Assembly: GCA_017389705.1 (NCBI GenBank)
Contig: JAFPEE010000127.1
Location: 1 to 37,769, forward strand
Length of the DNA stretch: 37,769 nucleotides
Direction of reading: 5' to 3'
Source of the DNA: Prevotella sp.
GTDB lineage: Bacteria > Bacteroidota > Bacteroidia > Bacteroidales > Bacteroidaceae
The translations under genes were made by a program, and so were the position numbers. Of this stretch, positions 16,583 to 25,865 are shown piece after piece; the first letter of the stretch is position 1, and every line of letters begins with the position of its first letter. The notes under the pieces were generated by a model. The model did no database searches. It worked only from the letters and a program-made list of their open reading frames with translations, and had not been told where the DNA came from.

Positions 16583-17923
16583 ATGGGAAAGGTTACTGCT
16601 GTTGTGGGACGTAACGGAAGCGGAAAGACCCGCTATATTGACCAGCTGCGCAAAAAGCTGGCTTCAGACCGTGTACGCTACATTGCCTTTACGGACTCTT
16701 ACGGGGTGAATGTCGACGGACAGTACTATCTGCAGCTACGCTGGAACCAGCATGACATTGATCACGAGACGCCCACCGTCGGCGAGCTTTTGCAGCGTAG
16801 CTATCTGTTGACGGGCGAGGATACTGCCGAACGCAGGCAAATGAAGGAGCACCTGTATGAGCTGTTCCACATGGACACCTTCCTAGACAAGTACATCATC
16901 ACGCTGTCGAGTGGCGAGCTGCGTAAGTTCCAACTGACAAAGACCCTCTTTGCCAACCCGCGGCTACTCATCATGGACAATCCCTTCATCGGACTGGATG
17001 CCGAGACGCGTGACCAGCTGAAAGAACTGCTCCTGCTACTGGCAGAACAACGCGATATGGAGATTATGCTGGTGCTGTCGAAGACAGACGATATTCCTGA
17101 GTTTGTAACGAAGATATTGGAAGTCTCGGAGAACACAGAGTACTCCTCTCCATCTGACTACTACGCCCATCAGGAGCCAGTTCCTTCCCATGTGCTTCCT
17201 AAAGACAAGCAGGAAGCTATTCTCAACCTGCCCTATCACGACAACGACTATGACTGCCAGCGTGTGGTAGATATGCATCATGTCAGTATCCGCTACGGCG
17301 AACGTACCATCCTCAACGACCTCGACTGGACTGTGATGAACGGTGACCGCTGGGCCTTATCAGGACAAAATGGCAGTGGCAAGTCGACGCTGCTGTCACT
17401 CGTCTGCGCTGACAACCCTCAAAGCTATGCCTGCGACATTACCCTCTTTGACCGTCCGCGAGGTTCAGGAGAGAGTATCTGGGACATTAAGCGCCACATA
17501 GGCTATGTGTCGCCTGAGATGCACCGCAGCTACAAGCGCAACCTGCCCTCTATCCGTATCGTGGCCAGCGGACTGATGGACTCTATAGGTCTCTACGCCA
17601 TTCCTGACGCTAAAGACTATGACCGCTGCCGATGGTGGCTCGACATCTTTGGCATTGGCCATCTGGCCGACCGTCCCTTCCTGCAGCTCTCCAGCGGCGA
17701 GCAACGTCTGGTACTGCTGGCACGAGCCTTTGTCAAAGACCCGCAGCTGCTCATACTCGACGAGCCGCTACACGGATTGGACCTCTGGAATCGCCGACTG
17801 GTAAAGGATGTTATTGAGACATTCTGTCAGCGCCGCAACAAGACCATGATTATGGTGACTCACTATCAGGAGGAATTGCCCTCCGTCATTACCCAACAGA
17901 AATTTTTGGCACGGAATTTGTAA
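16583..17923 (+). CDS. Tandem ABC ATPase without membrane domain (ModF-like)
   Basis: 446 residues with two ABC nucleotide-binding domains and no transmembrane segment. The first has Walker A GRNGSGKT (9-16), signature LSSGE (108-112) and Walker B LLIMDNP, where the catalytic glutamate is replaced by asparagine (N133). The second has Walker A GQNGSGKS starting at about 261, signature LSSGEQR and an intact Walker B LLILDEP. One ATP site should therefore be slow or non-hydrolysing. The arrangement resembles ModF/PhrA-type proteins, named after molybdate transport and photorepair without firm proof of either role. No molybdate genes are nearby. A soluble regulatory or translation-linked role is equally possible. 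Confidence 0.82.
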   Translation: MGKVTAVVGRNGSGKTRYIDQLRKKLASDRVRYIAFTDSYGVNVDGQYYLQLRWNQHDIDHETPTVGELLQRSYLLTGEDTAERRQMKEHLYELFHMDTFLDKYIITLSSGELRKFQLTKTLFANPRLLIMDNPFIGLDAETRDQLKELLLLLAEQRDMEIMLVLSKTDDIPEFVTKILEVSENTEYSSPSDYYAHQEPVPSHVLPKDKQEAILNLPYHDNDYDCQRVVDMHHVSIRYGERTILNDLDWTVMNGDRWALSGQNGSGKSTLLSLVCADNPQSYACDITLFDRPRGSGESIWDIKRHIGYVSPEMHRSYKRNLPSIRIVASGLMDSIGLYAIPDAKDYDRCRWWLDIFGIGHLADRPFLQLSSGEQRLVLLARAFVKDPQLLILDEPLHGLDLWNRRLVKDVIETFCQRRNKTMIMVTHYQEELPSVITQQKFLARNL

Positions 17924-17936
17924 ACACTCGTTTTGT

Positions 17937-20507
17937 ATGACAAGTCAATTTTCACCCAAGGTATCCGAGATTCTCGCCTACTCACGCGAAGAAGCTGCAC
18001 GGCTGGCCAGCCGCTCAGTAGCCCCAGAGCACTTGCTTTTAGGGTTGCTGCGCATGAAGGACAGTCCCGTGCTGAGCGTGTTCCAGCGGTTGGACATCAA
18101 CCTGCAGAGCGTCAAGACCGAGCTGGAGAACCGCGTACGTGAGGATGAGATTGGTATGCCTATCTACACACAACAGTTAGTATTAAACGAGAAAGCAAGC
18201 AACATTCTGAAACTCTCTGTGCTGGAGGCTCGCATACAACGCACCACCCGTGTCGAGGAACAGCATGTGCTGCTGGCCATTCTGCACGATGCAGCAGACA
18301 ATGGCGCCAAACAAATATTGGAAATGAACAACATGAACTACGACGACGTCCTGACACTATTCAGCGTCAAGGACGGCATAGGTCTGCCCGAAGAGGACTA
18401 CGACGAGGAGGAAACCGGCAATGCGCAGGACTCCAAAAGCTCGTCAGCTACCACGCAGACCACTACCCAACAGCCCAAGACCAAGTCGAAGACTCCGGTT
18501 CTCGACAACTTCGGCACCGACCTCACCAAGCTGGCAGCAGAGTCGAAGCTTGACCCCTGCGTAGGCCGTGAGAACGAGATACAGCGCGTCATTGAGATTC
18601 TCGGACGCCGCAAGAAGAACAACCCCATCCTCATCGGTGAGCCCGGTGTGGGCAAGAGTGCCATTGTCGAGGGTCTGGCTCAGATGATTGCCTCGCGTCA
18701 TTGTTCGCCCATGCTCTTCAATAAGCGTCTGGTGACACTCGACATGACGGGTGTCGTAGCCGGCACGAAGTACCGCGGACAGTTTGAGGAGCGCATGAAG
18801 ATGCTGGTCAAGGAGCTCGAACAGAATCCCGACATCATCATCTTCGTCGACGAGATCCACACCATGATTGGTGCAGGCTCGGCAGCTGGCACGATGGACG
18901 CGGCCAACATTCTCAAACCCGCTCTAGCCCGAGGCACCATCCAGTGCATTGGAGCCACCACGCTCGACGAGTATCGCAACAGCATTGAGAAGGACGGAGC
19001 TCTTGAGCGCCGCTTCCAGAAGGTACAGGTAGAGCCCACATCCGACGAGGAGACGCTTCAGATACTGAAGAACATTCGCGGACGCTACGAATACCATCAT
19101 CACGTCACCTATACCAACGAGGCACTCGAGGCATGTGTCAAACTGACATCACGCTACGTCAACGACCGCTTTATGCCCGACAAGGCTATTGACGCGTTGG
19201 ACGAGACAGGTTCGCGTGTTCATCTGCAGAATGCCAACATCCCGCCTGAGATTACCGAGAAAGAGAAGGAAATCAAGCGCATTACTGAGAAGAAGCAACA
19301 GGCCGTCAGCAATCAGAACTTCGAGTTGGCAGCAGGCTACCGCGACCGTCAGACCCAGCTTGAGCGTGAGTTGCAGGAGCTGAACCGCAAGTGGCTTGAC
19401 GGTGAGGTTGACGTACGACAAGAGGTTACTGCCGAACAGGTTGCCGATGTGGTGTCTATGATGACGGGCGTTCCTGTACAGCGTATGGCACAAGAAGAAG
19501 GCATCCGCCTGAAGGGTATGGCACAAGAACTTAAGTCGCAGGTCATCGCCCAGGACAAGGCCATAGACAAAATGGTACGTGCCATCCAGCGCAACCGCGT
19601 CGGTCTGAAGGAGCCCAACCACCCCATCGGAGCCTTTATGTTCCTCGGCCCCACAGGTGTCGGCAAGACCTACCTGGCCAAGAAGTTGGCTGAGTTCATG
19701 TTCGGCTCGTCAGACGCGCTTATCCGCATCGACATGTCTGAATATACCGAGTCGTTCAACGTCTCGCGCCTTATTGGTGCACCTCCGGGTTATGTAGGTT
19801 ATGAGGAGGGCGGACAGCTCACCGAGCGTGTGCGCCGTCATCCCTACTCTATCGTGCTACTCGACGAGATTGAGAAAGCTCACGGCAACGTCTTCAACCT
19901 GTTGCTGCAAGTGCTTGACGAGGGGCGCCTGACAGACGGAAACGGTCGCTTTGTAGACTTCCGTAATACAGTCATCATCATGACCTCTAACGCGGGAACA
20001 CGCCAACTGAAGGATTTCGGACGCGGAGTAGGCTTCAACGCAGCCTCATCAACATCGCTGGCTATGAATGAGAAAGACAAAGAACATGCCCGTCAGATAG
20101 TACAGAAAGCCCTGTCGAAGCAGTTCTCACCCGAGTTTCTGAACCGTCTCGACGAGATAATCACCTTCGACCAGTTGGACCTCGACGCCATCAAGCAGAT
20201 CATCGATGTTGAGCTGAAAGGACTTTATAAGCGCATCAACGACATCGGTTACCAGATAGACCTCAGCGACGAGGCCAAGCAATTTGTTGCCGAAAAGGGC
20301 TACGACGTGCAATTTGGTGCCCGTCCGCTCAAAAGAGCCATCCAAACTTACATCGAGGACGGCATTTCAGAGCTCATCGTCAACGGTGATCTGCCAGAGG
20401 GAGCAACTATCCACATCGGAAAAGCTACCGACAAGGACGAGCTGGCCTTCAGCCACAGCGTCGAGACAAAGAGCATAGAATTGTTGGATAACGAGACAAC
20501 ATCATAA
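17937..20507 (+). CDS. clpC: ATP-dependent Clp protease ATPase subunit ClpC
   Basis: Hsp100 unfoldase of 856 residues that feeds substrates to ClpP and can remodel aggregates. N-domain repeats about 1-145 ([22 protein letters not shown]), an acidic and Q/T-rich linker about 152-188, AAA1 with Walker A GEPGVGKS at 234-241, a UVR-like middle segment ([22 protein letters not shown]), and AAA2 with GPTGVGKT near 571. The VGF loop (GRGVGFNA) needed to dock on ClpP is present. The start lies 13 bases after the ABC gene. No CtsR-like repressor or mcsAB gene is adjacent, unlike in Gram-positive bacteria. clpP is elsewhere. Confidence 0.96.
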   Translation: MTSQFSPKVSEILAYSREEAARLASRSVAPEHLLLGLLRMKDSPVLSVFQRLDINLQSVKTELENRVREDEIGMPIYTQQLVLNEKASNILKLSVLEARIQRTTRVEEQHVLLAILHDAADNGAKQILEMNNMNYDDVLTLFSVKDGIGLPEEDYDEEETGNAQDSKSSSATTQTTTQQPKTKSKTPVLDNFGTDLTKLAAESKLDPCVGRENEIQRVIEILGRRKKNNPILIGEPGVGKSAIVEGLAQMIASRHCSPMLFNKRLVTLDMTGVVAGTKYRGQFEERMKMLVKELEQNPDIIIFVDEIHTMIGAGSAAGTMDAANILKPALARGTIQCIGATTLDEYRNSIEKDGALERRFQKVQVEPTSDEETLQILKNIRGRYEYHHHVTYTNEALEACVKLTSRYVNDRFMPDKAIDALDETGSRVHLQNANIPPEITEKEKEIKRITEKKQQAVSNQNFELAAGYRDRQTQLERELQELNRKWLDGEVDVRQEVTAEQVADVVSMMTGVPVQRMAQEEGIRLKGMAQELKSQVIAQDKAIDKMVRAIQRNRVGLKEPNHPIGAFMFLGPTGVGKTYLAKKLAEFMFGSSDALIRIDMSEYTESFNVSRLIGAPPGYVGYEEGGQLTERVRRHPYSIVLLDEIEKAHGNVFNLLLQVLDEGRLTDGNGRFVDFRNTVIIMTSNAGTRQLKDFGRGVGFNAASSTSLAMNEKDKEHARQIVQKALSKQFSPEFLNRLDEIITFDQLDLDAIKQIIDVELKGLYKRINDIGYQIDLSDEAKQFVAEKGYDVQFGARPLKRAIQTYIEDGISELIVNGDLPEGATIHIGKATDKDELAFSHSVETKSIELLDNETTS

Positions 20508-20519
20508 AGACAAATAGTA

Positions 20520-21134
20520 ATGCGAAATTTTAAGACATTCCTAATCACCTTCTCCTTGCTTCTGACAGCAGGCATAGCAACAACTTCATGCGGTACCGGC
20601 AGCTTCCTGCAGACCATCGGCAGCGGTGGTACGCTGGCCAATGCTTTCTCCAGCGTCATCGGACTCGACAAGGTCAGCCAGAAGGGGCTCGTCGGCACTT
20701 GGCACTACGATGGCCCTGGTTGCGCCTTCACCAGTAAGAATCTACTGGCAAAGGCAGGCGGCGAAGCAGCCGCAACTAAGATTGAGCAAGAGTTGACGCC
20801 CTACTTCCAGAAAACCGGTCTTTCTGACCAGAACACCTACATCACCTTCAACGAGGATGGCAGTTTCTCTGCAACAATTGCCGGCAAAGCCCTTAGAGGC
20901 ACGTGGACCCTTGACGAAGAAACCGCTAAGGTCAACATGAAGACCCTGCTCTTCAGCTTCAGCTGCTACGCCAAGCGCGAGTATCACGGCATTGCCCTAC
21001 TCTTCGAGTCGAAGAAGCTGCTCAACGTCTTACAGGTCCTTGCAGCCATGAGTGGCAACGACACCGTTCAGAAGGTGGGCGAGCTGTCGAAGCACTACGA
21101 CGGTATCCGCCTCGGCTTCGACATGAAGAAATAA
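20520..21134 (+). CDS. DUF4923 family lipoprotein
   Basis: 204 residues with a lipoprotein signal (about 1-24, ending IATTSC with Cys24 as the lipidation site). The mature region has a glycine/serine-rich stretch, then GTWHYDGPGCAFTSKNLLAKAGG, a helix of about 20 residues, and lipocalin-like strands (YITFNEDGSFSATIAGKALRGTW, LLFSFSCYAKREYHGIALLFE). This matches DUF4923, a lipocalin-like family of Bacteroidales envelope lipoproteins of unknown function. It begins 12 bases after the clpC stop and is followed by a terminator, so it ends the GHL10-clpC transcript. Confidence 0.85.
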   Translation: MRNFKTFLITFSLLLTAGIATTSCGTGSFLQTIGSGGTLANAFSSVIGLDKVSQKGLVGTWHYDGPGCAFTSKNLLAKAGGEAAATKIEQELTPYFQKTGLSDQNTYITFNEDGSFSATIAGKALRGTWTLDEETAKVNMKTLLFSFSCYAKREYHGIALLFESKKLLNVLQVLAAMSGNDTVQKVGELSKHYDGIRLGFDMKK

Positions 21135-21173
21135 GGCAGGTACGAGAAGAACCTACATCTTAACATTTCCCGG

Positions 21174-21204
21174 AATTCCGATTAGAGTTTCGGGAATTAT
21201 TTTT
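21174..21204 (+). terminator. Terminator of the clpC-DUF4923 transcript
   Basis: Stem AATTCCGA pairs with TTCGGGAATT (one bulged G), followed by ATTTTT, 40 bases after the DUF4923 stop. Confidence 0.65.
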
Positions 21205-21236
21205 ACAATACGAACATGTAGACTGCGGAACGGGAA

Positions 21237-21297
21237 TCGTATTACGACTGAAGGGCATTCGTATTACGACTGAAGGCTGCTCAGTAGTAATGTAAGC
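21237..21297. repeat. Second palindrome array with 22-base period
   Basis: TCGTATTACGA occurs at 21237 and 21259 (22 bases apart), followed by a decayed copy near 21285 (TAGTAATGTAAGC). The palindrome is the reverse complement of the one at 10234-10312, and the connecting sequence CTGAAGGCTGCTCAGT is also shared. The gene-free stretch 21135-21446 holds only the terminator, this array and the purU promoter. Confidence 0.85.
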
Positions 21298-21370
21298 AGG
21301 ACGCAGGTGCCTATAGTGCAAACCGAAAAGAGCGACAAGCAATCTTTACTTATTGAAAACACCAAATAAA

Positions 21371-21402
21371 TTTGGTACTCTGCTGATTTTTTTGTAATTT
21401 TG
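21371..21402 (+). promoter_or_regulatory. Promoter of the purU-his-lys operon
   Basis: -33 TTTG (21371-21374), a 20-base spacer and -7 TAATTTTG (21395-21402). The leader to ATG 21447 is about 40 bases; an alternative ATG at 21414 would be almost leaderless. No other matching promoter was seen in the gaps up to 33784. Confidence 0.8.
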
Positions 21403-21446
21403 CGCGCGAATTTATGTATATAAGACAAATAGAATACAAAGACAGC

Positions 21447-22310
21447 ATGAAACCAACTGCAATTTTGCTTCTGCATTGTCCTGACCAGCAGGGCATTATA
21501 TCAGAAGTGACTAAGTTTATAACCGACAACCAGGGGAACATTGTGTATCTGGACCAATACGTGGACAAGCAGGACGGCATGTTCTTCATGAGAATAGAAT
21601 GGGAGCTGGACGGATTCCTCATTCCTCGCGACAAGCTCTATGACTATATTACCACACTGTATGCCCAGCGCTACCAGATGAAGTTCTCGCTCTACTATAG
21701 CGACAAGCGCCCAAGGATGGCCATCTTCGTGAGCAAGATGAGCCATTGTCTGTACGACCTGCTGGCCCGCTGGAAGGCAGGTGAGTTTGATGTCGACATT
21801 CCCTGCATCGTATCAAACCACGAAGATCTGCGTTATGTGGCCGAGCAGTTCGGCATTCCCTACTACGTGTGGAGCATCAAGAAAGACCACTCGAACAAGC
21901 TGGAGGTGGAGCAGGCCGAGATGGAACTGCTGAAGAAGGAAGACATCTCGTTCATCGTGCTGGCACGCTACATGCAGATTATCTCGGACGAGATGATAGC
22001 CGCCTATCCGCACCACATCATTAACATCCACCACTCGTTCCTGCCGGCCTTCATCGGTGCCAAGCCTTATCATCAGGCATGGGAAAGAGGCGTGAAGATT
22101 ATCGGTGCTACAAGCCACTATGTGACGGCAGAACTTGACGCAGGTCCCATCATCGAACAGGATGTAACGCGCATCACCCACAAGGATACTCCTGAGAGTC
22201 TGGTGCTGAAAGGCAAAGACCTGGAGAAGATTGTGCTCTCGCACGCTGTGTCGAAGCACATCCAGCGCAAGATTCTGACATACAAGAACAAGACGATTAT
22301 CTTCTCATAA
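21447..22310 (+). CDS. purU: Formyltetrahydrofolate deformylase
   Basis: 287 residues from ATG 21447 (MKPTAILLLHCPDQQG), which gives the usual family length; an in-frame ATG at 21414 would add 11 residues. It hydrolyses 10-formyl-THF to formate and THF, balancing one-carbon pools. An N-terminal ACT domain (about 1-80) is followed by a formyltransferase-like catalytic domain with the active-site run NIHHSFLPAFIGAKPYHQAWERGVK and ATSHYVTAELDAGPIIEQD, containing the expected N, H and D residues. hisH begins at the very next base, so purU is cotranscribed with histidine genes. The likely logic is purine/one-carbon linkage, since histidine synthesis releases the purine precursor AICAR. Confidence 0.93.
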   Translation: MKPTAILLLHCPDQQGIISEVTKFITDNQGNIVYLDQYVDKQDGMFFMRIEWELDGFLIPRDKLYDYITTLYAQRYQMKFSLYYSDKRPRMAIFVSKMSHCLYDLLARWKAGEFDVDIPCIVSNHEDLRYVAEQFGIPYYVWSIKKDHSNKLEVEQAEMELLKKEDISFIVLARYMQIISDEMIAAYPHHIINIHHSFLPAFIGAKPYHQAWERGVKIIGATSHYVTAELDAGPIIEQDVTRITHKDTPESLVLKGKDLEKIVLSHAVSKHIQRKILTYKNKTIIFS

Positions 22311-22898
22311 ATGAACGTAGCGATAGTAAAATATAACGCAGGCAACATCTACTCGGTAGTGAACGCGCTCCGAAGGATGGGTATAGAGCCCCTGCTGACG
22401 GACGATGCCGAGCAGCTGAAGAAGGCCGACCGCGTGCTCTTCCCCGGACAGGGCGAGGCCCGTGGAGCAATGGAATACCTGAAGGCCCACAGGTTGGACG
22501 AGGTCATCCGCGACTTGCAACAGCCAGTCTTCGGCATCTGCGTAGGACAGCAGCTGCTCTGCAAGCATTCTGAGGAAGGCGACGTTGACTGCATAGGCAT
22601 ATTCGATGCAGAGGTGAAGCGCTTCCAACCCGAGCGCCACGAGGACAAGGTGCCTTGCATGGGCTGGAACCAGCTCTACGACACCAAGTCGCCTCTCATG
22701 GAGGGCATCGAGGGAGGCTACGTCTATTTCGTGCATAGCTATTACGTGCCACTCTGCAGCGAGACAATAGCCACAGCCGACTACATCCTACCCTACTCTG
22801 CCTCAATGCACAAGGACAATTTCTACGCCTGCCAGTTCCATCCTGAAAAGAGTGGCAAGGTGGGCGAGCGAATCATCAAGAACTTTCTCGAACTATGA
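22311..22898 (+). CDS. hisH: Imidazole glycerol phosphate synthase, glutaminase subunit
   Basis: 195 residues. Class I glutamine amidotransferase that supplies ammonia to HisF. The nucleophile cysteine is in GICVGQQLL (usually GICLGMQLL, so two substitutions next to it), and the histidine and glutamate of the triad are in FYACQFHPEKSG near the C-terminus. N-terminal motif NVAIVKYNAGNIYSVVNALRRMG is typical. The gene starts directly at the base after the purU stop and overlaps hisA by four bases. Confidence 0.96.
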   Translation: MNVAIVKYNAGNIYSVVNALRRMGIEPLLTDDAEQLKKADRVLFPGQGEARGAMEYLKAHRLDEVIRDLQQPVFGICVGQQLLCKHSEEGDVDCIGIFDAEVKRFQPERHEDKVPCMGWNQLYDTKSPLMEGIEGGYVYFVHSYYVPLCSETIATADYILPYSASMHKDNFYACQFHPEKSGKVGERIIKNFLEL

Positions 22899-23617
22899 TA
22901 GAACTGATTCCCGCAATAGACATCATCAACGGTCAGTGTGTACGCCTGACCAAGGGTGACTACGACCAGAAAAGCGTCTACGGAGAGCCCCTGGAAATGG
23001 CTCGCCAGTTTGAGTCGCTGGGTTACAAGCGACTGCACGTGGTAGACCTGGACGGTGCCAAGTCGAAGCACATTGTCAACAGCCAGGTGCTTAGCAGCAT
23101 CACCACGGAGACCAACCTTGTGGTAGACTTTGGCGGAGGCATCAAAACCGACGAGGACATCGAGAAAGCCTTTGCCGCAGGAGCCTCGATGGTAACTGTA
23201 GGCTCGATAGCCGTCACACAGCCAGAGCTTTTCATCGCATGGCTTGCCAAGTACGGCCCTGAGCGTTTGATTCTGGGTGCTGATGTGCGCAACGGCAAGA
23301 TCAGCATCAACGGATGGAAGGAAGACTCAGAGGAAGACCTGCTTCCCTTCCTGAGCAAATATGTAGATGCCGGTGTCAAGAACGTGCTCTGTACGGAGAT
23401 ATCGAAGGATGGAACGCTGGCAGGTCCGGCCATTGAGCTCTACAAGCAGGTGATGACGGAATATCCGAAGTTGCACTTGATAGCCAGCGGAGGCGTATCC
23501 TCTATCGACGACATCAAAGCCCTGGACGCCGCGGGCATTCCCGCCGTCGTCTTCGGCAAGGCCATCTATGAAGGTAAAATCAATCTGAAAGAACTATGGG
23601 ACTGGCAAAACGCATAA
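22895..23617 (+). CDS. hisA: ProFAR isomerase
   Basis: 240 residues. It isomerises the ribosylformimino intermediate of histidine synthesis (fourth step). TIM barrel with duplicated phosphate sites: the N-terminal half has [19 protein letters not shown] with catalytic D, and [14 protein letters not shown]; the C-terminal half has [14 protein letters not shown] with the second catalytic D, and [13 protein letters not shown]. Length is normal. It overlaps hisH by four bases and hisF by 22 bases, which implies translational coupling. Confidence 0.96.
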   Translation: MIELIPAIDIINGQCVRLTKGDYDQKSVYGEPLEMARQFESLGYKRLHVVDLDGAKSKHIVNSQVLSSITTETNLVVDFGGGIKTDEDIEKAFAAGASMVTVGSIAVTQPELFIAWLAKYGPERLILGADVRNGKISINGWKEDSEEDLLPFLSKYVDAGVKNVLCTEISKDGTLAGPAIELYKQVMTEYPKLHLIASGGVSSIDDIKALDAAGIPAVVFGKAIYEGKINLKELWDWQNA

Positions 23618-24354
23618 TACCCTGTCTGGACGTCAAGGACGGTGAGACTGTCAAAGGCACCAACTTCGTCAACCTGCGAAGTGCCGGTGACCCTGTGGAG
23701 CTGGGCAAGGCCTATTCAGAACAGGGAGCCGACGAGTTGGTATTTCTGGACATTACCGCCTCGTTCGAAGGCCGCAAGACCTTCACCGATATGGTGACCC
23801 GTGTGGCTGAGACGCTGAACATTCCCTTCACCGTGGGTGGAGGCATCAACGAGCTGAAGGACGTTGAGCGACTGCTCTATGCAGGTGCTGACAAAGTCAG
23901 CGTCAACTCTGCCGCCATCCGCCGACCCGAGCTCATCAACGAGATTACTACACGCTTCGGCTCGCAGGTGTGTGTCGTAGCTATCGATGCCCGTTTGGAC
24001 GACGATGGTTGGCATTGCTACCTGAAAGGAGGCCGTGAGCGTACTGAGCGCGGACTGTTTGAGTGGGCACATGAAGCCCAGGAACGTGGTGCAGGTGAGA
24101 TACTGTTCACCTCGATGAACCACGACGGTACCAAGAACGGCTATGCCAATGAGGCCCTTCGTGAGCTGGCCGACAATCTCTCGATACCCATTATTGCCAG
24201 CGGTGGAGCAGGCTGCAAGGAACACTTCCGCGACGTCTTCACCGAAGGACATGCTGACGCTGCTCTGGCTGCCTCGGTATTCCACTTCGGCGAGATTCCC
24301 GTACCCGAGCTGAAACAGTATTTAAAGAACGAAGGAATAAACGTACGCATATGA
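23596..24354 (+). CDS. hisF: Imidazole glycerol phosphate synthase, cyclase subunit
   Basis: 252 residues. It uses ammonia from HisH to form imidazole glycerol phosphate and AICAR. Catalytic aspartates are in [17 protein letters not shown] and in [13 protein letters not shown]. The phosphate sites [11 protein letters not shown] and [12 protein letters not shown] are present. The start [12 protein letters not shown] lies within the last 22 bases of hisA in another frame, and the HisF family start agrees with it. The end overlaps hisIE by four bases. Confidence 0.97.
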   Translation: MGLAKRIIPCLDVKDGETVKGTNFVNLRSAGDPVELGKAYSEQGADELVFLDITASFEGRKTFTDMVTRVAETLNIPFTVGGGINELKDVERLLYAGADKVSVNSAAIRRPELINEITTRFGSQVCVVAIDARLDDDGWHCYLKGGRERTERGLFEWAHEAQERGAGEILFTSMNHDGTKNGYANEALRELADNLSIPIIASGGAGCKEHFRDVFTEGHADAALAASVFHFGEIPVPELKQYLKNEGINVRI

Positions 24355-24998
24355 AAATAGACTTTGAAAAGATGGGCGGGCTGGTTCCTGCCATCGTACA
24401 GGATGCCGTTACCAAGAACGTGCTGATGCTGGGCTTCATGAACGAGGAGGCCTACCAGAGGACGCTGGAGACGAGACACGTCACCTTTTGGAGCCGCACA
24501 CGCCAGACGCTGTGGACTAAGGGCGAGACGTCAGGCAACTTTCTGAACCTGGTAGATATCAAGATAGACTGCGACCAGGACACTCTGCTGGTCAAGGCAC
24601 ATCCCGACGGACCAACCTGCCACACAGGTACCGATACCTGCTGGGGTGAGGACAACGACAGCAACCCGCTGCTGTTCCTGACAGAGCTGCAGGACTTCAT
24701 CAACCATCGCAAGGAAGAAATGCCTGAGGGCTCGTATACTACCAGCCTGTTTACAAAAGGCGTCAACAAGATAGCCCAGAAAGTGGGCGAGGAAGCTTTG
24801 GAAACCGTCATAGAGGCCACCAACGGCACCTCGGAGCATCTGGTATACGAAGCATCCGACCTGTTGTATCACCTGCTGGTGCTGCTGACGGAGAAGGGGC
24901 TGCGCATTGAAGACGTCGCAGCAGAGCTGCAGAAGCGCCACGACCCCAACTGGGACAAGAAACGCCGCGAGGCCAAGGCTGCTGGCACGATGAAGTGA
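24351..24998 (+). CDS. hisIE: Bifunctional phosphoribosyl-AMP cyclohydrolase / phosphoribosyl-ATP pyrophosphatase
   Basis: 215 residues carrying steps two and three of histidine synthesis. The cyclohydrolase domain (about 1-110) shows [38 protein letters not shown] and the metal-site cysteines in [26 protein letters not shown]. The pyrophosphatase domain (about 120-205) shows [20 protein letters not shown] and the E/D-rich helix [16 protein letters not shown]. It closes the his run; hisG, hisD, hisC and hisB are not in the window. Confidence 0.96.
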   Translation: MKIDFEKMGGLVPAIVQDAVTKNVLMLGFMNEEAYQRTLETRHVTFWSRTRQTLWTKGETSGNFLNLVDIKIDCDQDTLLVKAHPDGPTCHTGTDTCWGEDNDSNPLLFLTELQDFINHRKEEMPEGSYTTSLFTKGVNKIAQKVGEEALETVIEATNGTSEHLVYEASDLLYHLLVLLTEKGLRIEDVAAELQKRHDPNWDKKRREAKAAGTMK

Positions 24999-25013
24999 CA
25001 GATAGGGGAAAAA

Positions 25014-25048
25014 GTGATTAGTGATTAGTGTTTAGTGATAAGCGATAA
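25014..25048. repeat. Five GTGATTA-type heptamers before ftsE
   Basis: GTGATTA, GTGATTA, GTGTTTA, GTGATAA and GCGATAA run without gaps, ending nine bases before the ftsE ATG. The period is seven. The sequence differs from the arrays before smalltalk and within the sensor kinase, but position and period agree. Confidence 0.85.
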
Positions 25049-25057
25049 GTAAAATAT

Positions 25058-25819
25058 ATGCTCATAAATTACAAGAAAGCAAATATCTGTCAGAAAGACG
25101 GCATTCTTGTGCTGAAGGAAGCCGACTTCCACGTTGACGAGGGTGAGTTCATTTATATCATCGGCCGTGTGGGAGCGGGTAAGAGCACCTTGCTCAAGAC
25201 ACTCTACTTCGAGTTGGACGTTACCGAAGCCGAGGAAGCCACCGTGTTGAACCACGACCTGCGCGAGATGAAGCAGAAGTACATTCCTGCCTTGCGCCGC
25301 CAGATGGGTATCATCTTCCAGGACTTCCAGCTGTTGGGCGACCGTACGGTGAGTGAGAACCTGCGCTTCGTGCTGAAGGCTACGGGATGGAAGGACAAGA
25401 ACGAGATTAACGAGCGCATAGACGACGTGCTGGCCGATGTAGACATGAAGAATATGGGCGACCGTTTCCCCCATGAGCTCTCGGGTGGCGAGCAACAGCG
25501 CATAGCCATAGCCCGCGCCATTCTGAACAAGCCCAAGATTATTATTGCCGACGAGCCTACTGGTAACCTGGATGTGGAGACCGCCCGCCAGATTATCTTG
25601 CTGCTGCGCCAGGTGACGCAGTCGGGAACAGCCGTTGTCATGACTACTCACAACACGTCGCTGTTGAAGGAGTTCCCAGGCATTGTCTACCGCTGCATCA
25701 ACCAGAAGCTGGAAGACATCACGAAGGACTATAACAACATGTCGCTCTACGAGGAGGAAGCAGAACAGTCGGCCAAGAAGGTGCTCGACTATTCTGCCCG
25801 CGAGGACTTGTCTATGTAA
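25058..25819 (+). CDS. ftsE: Cell division ATP-binding protein FtsE
   Basis: ABC ATPase of 253 residues that with membrane protein FtsX controls peptidoglycan hydrolases at the division site. Walker [11 protein letters not shown]-loop [17 protein letters not shown], signature ELSGGEQQR, Walker [13 protein letters not shown] and switch histidine MTTHN are all visible. The FQDFQLL.DRTV.EN stretch is characteristic of FtsE. It is about 30 residues longer than E. coli FtsE because of an acidic tail ([13 protein letters not shown]). ftsX is not adjacent. The order ftsE-lysC-lysA places division next to diaminopimelate supply. Confidence 0.9.
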   Translation: MLINYKKANICQKDGILVLKEADFHVDEGEFIYIIGRVGAGKSTLLKTLYFELDVTEAEEATVLNHDLREMKQKYIPALRRQMGIIFQDFQLLGDRTVSENLRFVLKATGWKDKNEINERIDDVLADVDMKNMGDRFPHELSGGEQQRIAIARAILNKPKIIIADEPTGNLDVETARQIILLLRQVTQSGTAVVMTTHNTSLLKEFPGIVYRCINQKLEDITKDYNNMSLYEEEAEQSAKKVLDYSAREDLSM

Positions 25820-25821
25820 AA

Positions 25822-25853
25822 GTGAAAAGGTAAGAAAGTAAAAAAGATAAAAA
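25822..25853. repeat. A-rich degenerate octamer-like repeat before lysC
   Basis: GTGAAAAG, GTAAGAAA, GTAAAAAA and GATAAAAA follow one another just behind the ftsE stop and 13 bases before the lysC ATG. The apparent period is eight, but the low complexity makes the register uncertain. Confidence 0.5.
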
Positions 25854-25865
25854 ACAGATAAGACT

